Assembly: GCF_907164915.1 (NCBI RefSeq)
Contig: NC_061862.1
Coordinates: 36,643,522 to 36,707,521, forward strand
From: Impatiens glandulifera
Lineage: Eukaryota > Streptophyta > Magnoliopsida > Ericales > Balsaminaceae
Length of the DNA stretch: 64,000 nucleotides
Reading direction: 5' to 3'
Shown one piece after another: positions 37,418 to 48,865 of this stretch; the stretch's first letter is position 1, and the number at the start of each line of letters is the position of its first letter. Both the position numbers and the translations under genes were made by a program. The notes beneath the pieces were generated by a model. The model made no database searches, had not been told where the DNA came from, and was given only the letters and a program-made list of their open reading frames with translations.

Positions 37418-39497
37418 TGTTGGGTCAAATTATTTTGACTAAGTGTTGAAATAATTTACCCTCTGATATTTTGATGATGAAATAACTTATGAGTTTTGAT
37501 ACAGGTGTATTAAGATAACATGTTATTAGACTTGGATCTAATGAGGGTCATTAGACTGATTTTGATTTTCATTCGCATAAAATTAGACGCAAGTCTAATA
37601 GAATTAGACGTACAGTCTAACTCATCGGAGTTAGACGTGTAGTCTAATAGATGTATAGAATTAGACGGATGTTCTAATGAATACACAGAATTAGACGCAA
37701 GTCTAATAGAATTAGACGTACAGTCTAACTCATCGGAGTTAGACGTGTAGTCTAATAAATGTATAGAATTAGACGGATGGTCTAATGAATACACGGAATT
37801 AGACGCAAGTCTAATAGAATTAGACGTACAGTCTAACTCATTAGAGTTAGACGTGTAGTCTAAAAGACATTTAAAGAATTAGACGAATAGTCTAATGAAT
37901 GCACGGAATTAGACGTGAGTCTAATGGAATTAGACGTAAGTCTAATATATTTGGAATTAGACGTACAGTCTAACTCATCGGAGTTAGACGTGTAGTCTAA
38001 TATATTTGTAATTAGACGGGTAGTCTAATTAGTGAAAGTTAGACGTGAGTCTAACTCCTTCAGACAAGTTTAAGGTAGAACCGGAATTAAACGTGTCAGT
38101 CTAACTAAGTGGAGTTAGACGTGCCGGTCTAATGGTTATTTAATAATTAGACGGGTAGTCTAATTAGTGAAAGTTAGACGTGAGTCTAACTCCTTCAGAC
38201 AAGTCTGAGGTAGAACCGGAATTAGACTTGTCAGTCTAACTCAGTGGAGTTAGACGTGGCAGTCTAATGGTTATTGTAATTAGACGCGAGTCTAATTCTA
38301 TTAGACCAGGCGGTCTAATAGACGTTTCTCATTAAAAGCAGTTGACTTATTTCATTAGACTGATTTTCACAAATCCGTCTAACTGAAATACGTTTAATGC
38401 TCAGTTTAAGAAGTACGCTTGAATATAGCATTTCTCCTTCCCACGTGCTATAGCTGTACCCTACTCTTGCTCCACTTTCCAGTGAAGATTAGTACAACAG
38501 CTATATGCATCCAATCAAGGAATGCCACGTAAGAGAATTTTCCTCACATTACTCATTTTGCAGGTACATCCCTAATGGAATATTCGGCGCACCACCAGTT
38601 CAGTACGGCCACGATCCTTGTGCTCAAAACCTGCTGTGTACAATGGAGGCTTTCCAATGGAAGAGTGCCACGTATCATTCTTGAAGATTCGACCGTTAGC
38701 TCCTACTCAGTGTTTAACAAATCCTAAGAACAACGGACAATTTGTCTCACGAACAAGCGAATACAAACGAACAAGCAATCTGATTTTGCAGAGAGAGACT
38801 ACTCAATCATCTTGCTTACTGAACTTATTCTGTGAAGCTTCTTTCTGATTGTACTGTGTGTGAATCGAGAGATAGAGCTAGAATCAAAAACACATTTAGC
38901 TGAGTGATATTCTTCATCTTGTAATTGAACAGAAAGTGTTCTGTTCAATAGTGAGCTAAGTGTGTGTGTAAACTGTATTTGATTCTCATCATATTATAGT
39001 GAATCCTTCCGGTGGTTGGAAGAAGGGGTGACGTAGGAGAGTTTCTCCGAACATCCATAAACAAAATGTTGTGTTCTTCATTTTTTTGTCATCTTTTCAT
39101 ATTTCATCTTGTGCTTCAAACTCAAGTAAACAATTCCGCCTTTAATCTGTTTCAAGTGTTTACACAAGTTTGCGTAAAATAGAAAGTGAATTAAATCCCT
39201 AACAAGATTTCTTTCAAACTGTTTTTCATATGCCTTCATCCTTAGCCAGACCCCCGTCTCTAACGATAAAGCCGATCCTATCAACGTGTCTTCAATTCTT
39301 TTGAGGAATGACTAATTTATTTTTCGGTGGGAAAGAGGACTCAAACAGACATCATTAAAAGACAGCTGTCCGAAAATCCAGAAGATGAAGAGTCTAATTA
39401 CACCAGTAGTTAGACGTTTTATTCTCCTTTTCACATTTTCAACTTCTTTTTGAAAATCAGTCTATTAGACGTGTACGTCTAATTATGCTATAACAGC
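37418..39497 (+). repeat. Left inverted arm
   Basis: 2080 bp mirrored by 40246-42287. The 76-codon frame at 38618-38848 recurs in the other arm at 40892-41122 with a few changes. It has no known domain and sits inside the LTR-like part, so I do not call it a gene. The LTR end is uncertain, perhaps near 39287. Confidence 0.85.
37528..38320 (+). repeat. Array of TTAGAC...GTCTAA mini-palindromes, left arm
   Basis: Dozens of roughly 20-bp units such as TTAGACGTACAGTCTAA and TTAGACGTGTAGTCTAA, each a self-complementary stem with a 5-nt loop. Larger units of about 100 bp repeat within the array (for example 37582-37680 and 37690-37790). Confidence 0.93.
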
Positions 39498-39794
39498 ACG
39501 TGAGACACGTGTGTCTGATTAGACGTGAGCATCCTCTTGCTCATGACGTAAAAATGTCTAACGTTTATTAGACGTGTCCGTCTATTAGACGCATCCGTAT
39601 AACCAAGCAGGTTAAAATAACCAAGACAATGATTTCATATAAAGGTGAAACTGCTAAGGTAGATGTTCGTCTAAGTAACTGTTTTTCTCAAACTCTGAAT
39701 CCTTGGGACAAGTTAAGACCTCCGTCTTTCATATCTGTTCAGTTGCATTTTGAACGATATGTTCCCCTTTAGTTTATGCACGCAATTACATCAA

Positions 39795-40200
39795 TCAAGA
39801 TCAACAAGACCTAGCATATTTCTAAAATGAGAAAACTTAGCTTCCGGTAGAGGTTTCGTGAAGATGTCTGTAGTTTGTTGATCTGTAGGAACATGTTCAA
39901 GACGAATTTGCTTTTGATTGACGTGTTCTCAGATGAAATGATGCCTGATTTCAATATGCTTTGTCCGAGAATGCAGAACTGGATTGTAGGATATTGCGAT
40001 AGCACTTGTGTTGTCGTAGAAAATTGGAGATTCATCAGCCTCAATCCCATAGTCTCTGAGCTGTTGTTTAATCCACAAAACTTGAGAACAACAACTACCA
40101 GCTGCAAGATACTTTGCTTCTGCTTTAGATGTTGCGACAGATGTCTGGTTCTTGCTGAACCATGTGATTAGGCGATCTCCAAGGAACTGACAAGTTCCAC
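39795..40200 (-). pseudogene. copia RNase H end in the loop of the inverted element
   Basis: The minus strand reads 'FLGDRLITWFSKNQTSVATS', then 'AEAKYLAAGSCCSQVLWIKQ', 'DNTSAIAI' and 'HSRTKHIEIRHHFI', the typical end of a copia RNase H. An in-frame TGA follows 'HHFI' and then the terminal 'DIFTKPLPEAKF' motif. No RT or integrase is present. It shares orientation with the right arm. Confidence 0.88.
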
Positions 40201-40245
40201 TTGTGCCTTTTATATCAATTTTGCATAATTAATTTTTCTATCACT

Positions 40246-42287
40246 GTTATAGCATAATTAGACGTACACGTCTAATAGAATGATTTTCAAAAAGAAGTTA
40301 AAAATGTGAAAAGGAGAATAAAACGTCTAACTACTGGTGTAATTAGACTCTTCATCTTCTGGATTTTCGGACAGCTGTCTTTTAATGATGTCTGTTTGAG
40401 TCCTCTTTCCCGCCGAAAAATAAATTAGTCATTCCTCAAAAGAATTGAAGACACGTTGATAGGATCGGCTTTATCGTTAGAGACAGGGGGCCTGGCTAAG
40501 GATGAAGGCTTATAAAAAACAGTTTGAAAGAAATCCTGTTAGGGATTTAATTCGCTTTCTATTCTACGCAAACTTGTGTAAACACTTGAAACAGATTCAA
40601 GGCGGAATTGTTTACTTGGGTTTGAAGCACAAGATGAAATATGAAAAGATGACAGAAAATGAAGAACACAACAATTTGTTTATGGATGTTCGGAGAAACT
40701 CTCTTACGTCACCCCTTCTTCCAACCACCGGAAGGATTCACTATAATATGATGAGAATCAAATACAATTTACACACACACTTAGCTCACTATTGAACATA
40801 ACACTTTCTGTTCAATTACAAGATGAAGAATATCACTCAGCTAAAGGTATTTTTGATTCTAGCTCTCTCTCTCGATTCACACACAGTACAATCAGAAAGA
40901 AGCTTCACAGAATAAGTTCAGTAAGCAAGATGATTGAGTAGTCTCTCTCTGCAAAATCAGATTGCTTGTTCGTTTGTATTCGCTTGTTCGTGAGACAGAT
41001 TGTCCGTTGTCCTTATGATTTGTTAAATACTGAGTAGGAGCTAACGGTCGAATCTTCAAGAATGATACGTGGCACTCTTCCATTGGAAAGCCTCCATTGT
41101 ACACAGCAGGTTCTGAGCACAAGGATCGTGGCCGTACCGAACTGGTAGTGCGCCGAATATTCCATCAGGGATGTACCTGCAAAACGGGTAATGTGAGGAA
41201 AATTCTCTTACGTGGCAATACTTGATTGGATGCATATAGCTGTTGTACTAATCTTCACTGGAAAGTGGAGCATGAGTAGGGTACAGCTATAGCACGTGGG
41301 TAGGAGAAATGCTAGATTCAAGCGTACTGCATTTGTGAAAAACATTCTAATGAAATAAGTCAACTCCTTTTAATGAGAAACGTCTATTAGACCGCCTGGT
41401 CTAATAGAATTAGACTCGCGTCTAATTACAATAACCATTAGACTGCCACGTCTAACTCCACTAAGTTATACTGACACGTCTAATTCCGGTTCTACCTCAG
41501 ACTTGTCTGAAGGAGTTAGACTCACGTCTAACTTTTACTAACTAGACTACCCGTCTAATTATTAAATAACCATTAGACCGGCACGTCTAACTCCACTGAG
41601 TTAGACTGACACGTATAATTCTGGTTCTACCTCAGACTTGTCTGAAGGAGTTAGACTTACATCTAACTTTCACTAATTAGACTACCCGTCTAATTACAAA
41701 TATATTAGACTACACGTCTAACTCCGATGAGTTAGACTGTACGTCTAATTTCGAATATATTAGACTTACGTCTAATTCCATTAGACTCACGTCTAATTCC
41801 ATGCATTCATTAGACTATCCGTCTAATTCTTTACATGTCTTTTAGACTACACGTCTAACTCCGATGAGTTAGACTGTACGTCTAATTCTAATAGACTTGC
41901 GTCTAATTTCGTGTATTCATTAGACCATCCGTCTAATTCTATACATCTATTAGACTACACGTCTAACTCCGATGAGTTAGACTGTACGTCTAATTCTATT
42001 AGACTTGCGTCTAATTCCGTGTATTCATTAGACCATCCGTCTAATTCTATACATCTATTAGACTACACGTCTAACTCCGATGAGTTAGACTGTACGTCTA
42101 ATTCTATTAGACTTGCGTCTAATTTTATGCGAATGAAAATCAAAATCAGTCTAATGACCCTCATTAGATCCAAGTCTAATAACATGTTGTCTTAATACAC
42201 CTGTATCAAAACTCATAAGTTATTTCATCATCCAAATATCAGAGGGTAAATTATTTCAACACTTAGTCAAAATAATTTGACCCAACA
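40246..42287 (-). repeat. Right inverted arm
   Basis: 2042 bp, the inverse of the left arm with scattered substitutions and small indels. The central junction is near TGTTATAGCATAATTAGACG (40247). Confidence 0.85.
41382..42180 (-). repeat. Array of TTAGAC...GTCTAA mini-palindromes, right arm
   Basis: The mirror image of the array at 37528-38320, with slightly different unit numbers and a few point changes. Confidence 0.93.
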
Positions 42288-42560
42288 GTTTTCTTAATAG
42301 GTCAATACATTAATTAACTATTTTAATTATAATAAAATATAATATTAAATAATTAAATTTAATATAATAACAAATTATTTAATTTAATATAAAAATATTA
42401 TTATTTTTTTGTAAATGAATATATTTTATTTGAAGAATAAGCTGGAATTTTTACAATATGAGATGAAACTTTATTTGTATTTTTTTATCTCTACATATTG
42501 GATATATTTTATGTCTCATTAATTTTTTATTAAAACAAATTATTTGTAAATATATGAAAC

Positions 42561-42890
42561 TGTTAGGAAAAACGAATATTCTATTCCCTACTTGATTGAA
42601 AAACTTAGGAGCAAATAAAGTACAAATAAAAGCAGAAAAAATAACACAATGCACACACGATATTTTTAAGTGGAAAACCTCTTCAAATCAAGGAGTAAAA
42701 CCACGGGACTTTACGTCTAGTTCAAGCTTCACTATAATCAGAGTCGAGAATACAAACAAGGTATAACAACATTTTAATACCGCATAAAGATAAAAGGGTA
42801 TAACCAAAAAGATACAACTTTTTGGTCCCAAACAAGTCAAATAAAAAACTCAAATAATGAAGAACCTTTAAACCCAACAAAAAGCCAACA
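42561..42890 (-). repeat. 3' LTR of copia 2
   Basis: 330 bp from TGTTAGGAAAAACG to AAAGCCAACA on the plus strand. No partner LTR lies in the window, so the other border and the target duplication (expected GAAAC) cannot be checked. Confidence 0.8.
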
Positions 42891-43790
42891 AACTCCCCCT
42901 CACAACTATGGGAAAGATGTTGTCAACCCAACGGTTGAACAACAAAACTTGAACTTGCTTTGCGGTAGTGCCTTAGCCATCATATCGGCGTCATTATCGT
43001 CTTTATGCACCTTTTCTAAAATCAATAACTTTTTATCTAACTCAACCCGTATCCAATGATACCTTACATCAATGTGTTTGGATCTAGAATGAAATGTTGA
43101 ATTTTTCTCTAGATAAATAGCGATTTGACTATCACATAGAAGCACATACCTTTCTTGCACAATATCAAGTTTAAATAATAACTTCTTAACCAAAATCAGC
43201 TCCTTACAAGCTTCCATTGCTGCAATATGTTCAGCCTTCGCGGTTGATAACGCAACACACTTTTGTAGTCTCGATTGCCAAGAAATAGTTCCCCTCCAAA
43301 ATTAATCAAATAGCATGAAGTGGATTTTCTTGAATCAGCATCACCTGTCATATCTGAGTCGGTATAACCAACTAAATTCAGATTCTCATTTCCAAGACAA
43401 AGTCTCATACTTGATGTACCTCTAAGATATCTCAATATCCACTTCAGCGCTTCCCAATGTTCTTTTCCCGGATTTGAAAGAAACCTGCTGATAGTACCAA
43501 AAACATAAGCTAAATTTAGTCTCGTACTAACCATAACATACATAAGACTACCAACAACTGAACTATAAGGAACATTCTTCATATATTCCTTCTCATGATC
43601 ATTTGAAGGACTATATTCGGAGCTCAATTTAAAATGAGCCGCTAAAGGTGTGCCGACACTTTTAGCATTCTCCATATTGAATCTTTGTAACACTTTCTCA
43701 ATATATTTTTCTTGAGACAACCATAACTTTTTAATCTTCCTATCACGAATGATTCTAATTCAAAAAATCTACTTTGCTTGTCCAAGATCC
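42891..43790 (-). pseudogene. copia 2 pol: RT end and RNase H
   Basis: The minus-strand frames 43196-43720 ('SQEKYIEKVLQRFNMENAKS', 'YVFGTISRFLSNPGKEHWEA', 'LRGTSSMRL', 'GYTDSDMTGDADSRKST') and 42906-43217 ('SRSKHIDVRYHWIR', 'DADMMAKALPQSKF') cover the RT connection and RNase H. The two frames overlap through a frameshift. The rest of RT continues at 46735. Confidence 0.88.
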
Positions 43791-46737
43791 TTCCACTAGT
43801 AGAAAAAGGGGTATCAGTAAGGGCGAAAACCGTTACTAAAAGCCTCAAAAGCAGTTACTAATAACATTCTGTAACGACGAATAAAACCGTTACCATTTGT
43901 TACAGAAATGAGCGTTACTGATATTTTTCTAACAATAGTAACGGTTTTAGCCAATGTTAAACCGTTACAGATAAAGCATTAGTGACGGTTTTAGCCAATG
44001 TTAAACCGTTACAGATATAACATTAGTAAAAGTTTTCTTATGTGTGAAACCGTTACTGATGTATTAATAGTAACGATTTCTTCAAGCTTAATACCGTTAC
44101 TAAAAAACATAATCGTTTTTTTTTATATATTTCATATTTTGTACCTATATAAACAATAATAAACCAAAACAATTAATATAAACCAAAAACCACAATCATC
44201 AATAAACCATAATCATTTATCCAAAAACCATAATCATCCATCCAAAAACCTTAATCATAAATCCACAATCATCAATTCATCAATCCAAATAAACCATAAA
44301 CTAACTAGAATTCAAAAACCACATATCAATCCCTCAAGTTGGAGGGGCATCTGAAGTGGTATTTTTTCGTACAGGAGGGGGAGGAAGCGAATGAGGACGA
44401 TGTCCAACTGTATTCCAAGCTTCCAATCTCATCTCCTCTTTGACAGAAGGCGGACTTTTTTGAACTTTATTCACAATGTTAGCCTCGCGACTGTATATTT
44501 TGCTTATTTCCCAAACTATACTTAGGGAAGTCCTGTCTACAACATTTTCAAACATTCCTCTTAATGGGATTAACTTCTTTTGCCCTCTAAAGACCTCTCC
44601 ACCCGCTACGTAAATAACTGTGTCCCAAGAATACTTGTAGGCACGAAGAAGTATGCTAACCTATACAATAATGTGTTAGTTATTTGGTGATGTAAATGTT
44701 TGTTCTTTTGAATAAAAAAGATAATCGAACCTCTTCTAGCATAAGAGGACATGACCCGTTAAGCCTAATCGTTTCTGAATGGACAGAAAGGTTTCCCTTC
44801 ATGATCCCAAGTTTGATCATCCAAGCCCGACAGTGTTGAATGAGCTCAGAGTGCACATCCTTGAAAGATCAATTAATTGACCAAATTCAAATGCACAATA
44901 AGAGGGGGCCTAATATTTTTGATCATTCCATAATGATGATTAGAATACCTGAAAGAGTTCAACACAGCCATAATATGCCAAGGCATCTTTAGTCATTCCA
45001 GGATCATAAGCAATAAAAGGCCTTCCTGAGTTTCTTAACCTGAAACAAAAATATTACTCATAATCTGAGAGTGATCACCGAAAGAGAAGTAGAACCCATA
45101 AGGATATATACTCACGGTTAAGATACTAACCTATTTAAAACGTTACTAGCGAGATACCGAATCCCTGGTGTCAATTTAAGTGCATGAAAAGCAACTTGAC
45201 ATCTCAACCTTTGGTACTCTTCTTGATGAGAAGGCAGTATGGCCTAGACAAGTACAATAACACTTATGTTGTTAAACAAAAACAAAAAAGAAACATAGTC
45301 TAAACAAAAACACACCTGTAGCGCGCCTCCGTATGAAACAATTAGTTCAATCATCGAGTGTCAGTTGAGAACAGGAAGGACTTGATGAAGGTAAAAATAA
45401 GGAGAGGTTGAAGGTGACACTTTAAACATTGGAATATTTTTTCTTTCTTCTTGCCCTTTTAAGATACTTTGGAAGAATCTTGACCACCTTTATATCTTTT
45501 TCTAATACCAACATGAATTCATCCTCATTGTAGAGGCAAGAAAAGCTTTTGAACTCCGAAATGAACACAAAATTGAAATCAGAAACTCAGGTTTTCTCTA
45601 TAAGAAAACAAAATTTGTTATTAATGAAACATGATTCCCTTGTTACTAGTGGTCGAGAGAATCTTTGGGATTACTAGGGTTGCTTTGAGAAGTAGAGAAA
45701 CCAAAACCACATCACATATCTAGCTAGCAAGAAAGTAGTGGAGAAGAGAAGATAAAATTAAGTCACCCTAAATCAAATCAAATGAAAACAACTAACCGAA
45801 TTTCTGATCACGTGGAATCCTCCTCTTATTCTAACGAAAAGATAGCCATTTGTAGTCGAAATGGGAGCTGTTATAGAAGGAAAAAAGTTGATAAGATTGA
45901 TTGATTCATTCATTCTCTCAAGGGTTTTATTAAAACCTGCATAATTTCTTTCTCTAGGATTGGAAAATGGATACAAATTTTGTAGTCTTCTAACAGGACC
46001 CCATAGTCTTCTATATAGTGGACTCTAAATCAGGTATGATAGATTAGATTAAATCCCAAATTAATTAAACACACATAGTCAATCACATTTGGAAAATCGA
46101 GATGCCTAGAACAAAGAATGGTAAAGCATTGAAGTTTTTATTCCGCATCCTCAAAAACAGGTCTCCGTAAAAAGATTGTGACTGAAGACTGGTAATACTT
46201 GTAGATGCCTTCCTCTGAGTAACCGGCGAGAAAGAAATGAGTTAATAGAGAGAAAGAAAATCAACAAACCAAGACATTTCAGTTTGGATTTGAATACCAT
46301 TTAAAATGAAGCCATATTAGTAACGGTTATACTAAAAACCGTTACTGATACCCCATATGAAGACGAAACGACATGGCACGTATTAGTAACGGTTATCCTC
46401 AAAACCGTTACCAATACACTTTTAGTAACGGTTTCCCTCCAAAACCGTTACTAATATTCATTGTACAAAATTTAAAGTGAAGCCATATTAGTAACGGTTA
46501 TACTAAAAATTGTTACTAATACCCTTAATTCGGAAAAAAATTAAAACACTATTATTTGTAACGGTGATTTCTTATGTGCGTTACTGAAGATTTATAATAG
46601 TAACGGTATTATATAGTCATTACTGATATATTCATAATAGTAACAGTTTATTATAACTATTACTGATAAAAAGTATCAATAAGTTCGAGCCACGTTACTA
46701 AGCTTCGTTACGGAAGCCTATTTTTCTACTAGTGTTC
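43791..46737. mobile_element. CACTA transposon 2 carrying O-fucosyltransferase exons
   Basis: The ends are CACTAGTAGAAAAAGGG at 43794 and the inverse CCTATTTTTCTACTAGTG ending at 46734. The 3-bp target duplication TTC lies at 43791-43793 and 46735-46737. Subterminal repeats of AACCGTTACTAA type fill about 43810-44110 and 46310-46720. No transposase is present. The 2941-bp element interrupts the RT of copia 2 and is a separate family from CACTA 1, judged by the different subterminal motif. Confidence 0.94.
44334..46020 (-). pseudogene. Captured plant O-fucosyltransferase gene fragment
   Basis: On the minus strand, exon-like segments with intron borders run in order. About 46015-45783 holds 'NGYLFVRIRGGFHVIRNS'. 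About 45545-45316 holds 'EFMLVLEKDIKVVKILPK' and 'SPSTSPYFYLHQVLPVLN'. 45243-45131 holds 'HQEEYQRLRCQVAFHALKL'. 45039-44949 holds 'LRNSGRPFIAYDPGMTKDAL'. 44859-44731 holds 'WMIKLGIMKGNLSVHSETI', and 44660-44334 holds 'YSWDTVIYVAGGEVFRGQKK' and 'LRGMFENVVDRTSL'. These are hallmark blocks of the plant GT106/O-FucT family. A TGA interrupts the second segment and the C-terminal part is missing. It is a passenger with introns kept, so it was copied from DNA. Confidence 0.85.
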
Positions 46738-48760
46738 ATTGGAAAGGACTTCCTTAGGTCTTGTTCAACCTATCAATTCTAACATCACTTTGACCAACAA
46801 TAATCATATCATCAACATAAAGTAACAGAATAACAAAATCGCCAGGAGAATTTTTTTACACAAACACACAATGGTTGGAAGTAGTTTTTTATATTTGTGC
46901 TACTTTATAAATAACTCAAACTGTACCATTGTCGTAGAGCCTACTTCAAACCATACAAACTCTTATTCAACTTGCAAACACAATTCTCTTTACCCTTCAC
47001 CTCAAAACCATCAAGTTGATCCATATAAATCTCTTCCGTTAAATCACCGTGAAGAAAATCGTCTTCACGTCCATCTGTTCAACTTCCAAATCAAGACTAG
47101 CTGTCAAACTCAATATAGTTCTGATTGAAGTCATCTTAACAACAGGAGAGAAAATTTCGTCAAAGTCAATTCCCTTTATTTGACTAAACCCTTTGACAAC
47201 CAAACGATCTTTGTATTGTGGAACTGAAGTATGATCATCTTGCTTTAGTCTGTATATCCACCTGTTCTTCAAAACTTTTTTTCCTTTTGGTAATTCTACA
47301 AACTCAAAAGTATGATTATCATGTAGAGATTTCATCTCATCTTTCATAGCATCAACTCATTTATTCTTGGATTCACTATCCATAACTTCTTCATATGACT
47401 TTGTCTCTCCCCCATCAATCACTAAAACATATTCATTAATAGAATATTTCGTAGAAGGTTGTCTATCTCTTGTCAATCTTCTAGATGGAATTGTAGATAA
47501 TTTATCTTGCTCATTACTAATATTCTCTATTTGAGCGTCATGTTCATCTTGAGAATCATCCTGTTGCTGTTGATTTTATGTTAAACTAGGTGAAACAGAT
47601 AATTGAATTGGATTTGAATCTATCCTCTCACCATTTCCCTTCAACTCACTACTTTTAGATTTATCAATTAATTTTTTGTTGAACTAGGTGAAACAGATAA
47701 TTGAACTGGATTTGAATCTATCCAGCTTTATCAATTTTTTTAATAGTCTCATCTTCATAAAATATGACATCACGACTTTTGACAAGATTCTTTGCAACTG
47801 GATCATATAATCTGTAACCAAATTCATCTTGACCATAAACCAAGAAAATGCACTATCGACTCTTCACTTATAGCTTTAATCTTTCATCCTTTAAAATATG
47901 AACATAGCACCTGCATCCAAATACTCGTAAATGATCATATGCAATATTTTTACGAGTCCATACCTTATTTGGAACTTCACCGTCCAAAGCGTCTATAGTA
48001 CTCAATTTAATAACATGTACTATTGTGAGTAATGTTTCACCCCAAAACGTATGATATAACTTTGCTTCTGAAAGCAAACATTTAATCCTCTCAATAATTG
48101 TTTTGTTCATCCTTTCTACAAGACCATTCAACCGAGGAGTCTTTGGAGGTATTTTCTGATGTTTGATCCATTGTTGTCTGCAATATGCATTAAATCGACC
48201 ACAATATTCACCACCATTATCACTACGAATGCACTTGATCTTCTTCCCGGTCTCTCTTTCAACAAGAGCATGAAACTCTTTGAACTTGTCTAAAACCTCA
48301 TCTTTAAACTTCAAAACATATACCCAAAGCTTCTTGGAATGATCATCAATAGTTCGTATGTTTAAAGGACCACAAACGTCTAAATGCACCAACTCTAAGA
48401 CTTTTGACTTTCTTGAAGGAAGATTATGCTTGAACAATACTCTAATTTGTTTTCCAGCAATGCAATTAGAATATTTCTCCAAATTGGTCTCACTCAAACC
48501 AGAAATAACATTTTTTCTTAACCAACAGATTCAACCCCTTTTCACTAATGTGACCGAGTCTTCGGTGGCATAATTTGGAAGCATATTTACTCCGTACAAC
48601 ATTTACACTATCCTTGCATATCGAAGTTTGCATCAAATATAAATTAGAATATTTCTCTCCTCGAGCTATAATCAAGTTACCTTTAGAAAGTTTCCATTTT
48701 CCAGAACCAAAACTACTTGTAAAACCATCATCATTAAGTTTTCTAGTTGATATCAAATTC
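46738..48760 (-). pseudogene. copia 2 pol: GAG-pre-integrase, integrase and RT start
   Basis: On the minus strand, 48756-48490 holds a GAG-pre-integrase piece ('LCHRRLGHISEKGLNLLVKK'). 48497-47868 holds the integrase: 'GPLNIRTIDDHSKKLWVYVL', 'IRSDNGGEY' and 'LNGLVERMNKTIIERIKCLL', with the Asp/Asp/Glu pattern still visible although the stretch around the first Asp is shortened. 47347-47039 starts the RT ('LKNRWIYRLKQDD', 'FSQIKGIDFDEIFSPVVK'), and the YVDD codons lie near 46820. Stops separate the pieces. A duplicated segment (AACTAGGTGAAACAGATAAT) lies at about 47584 and 47686. Confidence 0.87.
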
Positions 48761-48865
48761 AGCCTAATATCTGGAGCATGTCAAACATCCTTAAGTGATA
48801 TTTTCGACCCATTACCAGAATCAAAGCAAACGTCACAAATACTAATGACCTTACTTAAGTCGTCA

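Larger units (their letters stand above)
37418..42287. mobile_element. Retroelement-derived element with 2-kb inverted LTR-like arms
   Basis: It starts TGTTGGGTCAAATTATTTTG and ends with the exact inverse. The arms 37418-39497 and 40246-42287 are near-perfect inverted repeats. Each arm looks like a copia LTR read inward: repeat-rich start, then GGTGACGTAGGAGAGTTTC and GAACATCCATAAACAAA as at the 3' part of the LTR at 59725-61478. The 748-bp centre holds a minus-strand copia RNase H end. The flanking 5-mers are ATTTT and GTTTT, one mismatch from a target duplication. Normal LTRs are direct repeats; here they are inverted, so this is a rearranged composite, possibly from self-integration. Confidence 0.8.
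25815..42560. repeat. Duplicated block, copy B, split by later insertions
   Basis: The matching parts are 25815-30319, 36874-37417 and 42288-42560. They are interrupted by a SINE (26366-26564), an LTR retrotransposon (30320-36868) and the inverted-LTR element (37418-42287), and end where copia 2 begins (42561). About 200 bp near 27655-27865 are also extra relative to copy A. Confidence 0.75.
42561..48865 (-). mobile_element. Ty1/copia retrotransposon 2, partial
   Basis: The left end is an LTR starting TGTTAGGAAAAACG (42561-42890), followed by the reverse of a polypurine tract (AACTCCCCCTCACAAC). On the minus strand the order integrase (47868-48497), RT (47347 down to 43196) and RNase H (43217-42906) is that of copia. 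It is interrupted by CACTA 2 in the RT. Its upstream part, including protease, gag and the other LTR, is not seen: the sequence changes abruptly at 48866 into another element's LTR. Confidence 0.88.

Noticed and set aside
37528..38320. CRISPR-like regular short repeats
   Set aside because: The units are self-palindromes of varying length without unique spacers, there is no cas-like gene, and the surroundings are clearly plant transposons.
38618..38848. Conserved 76-codon frame repeated at 40892-41122 as a candidate gene
   Set aside because: The two frames agree because they lie in copies of the same inverted arm. They lie in the LTR-like region, have no recognisable domain and show no other support.
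44334..46020. Functional O-fucosyltransferase gene
   Set aside because: An in-frame stop, a missing C-terminus and its position inside CACTA ends argue for a captured fragment.
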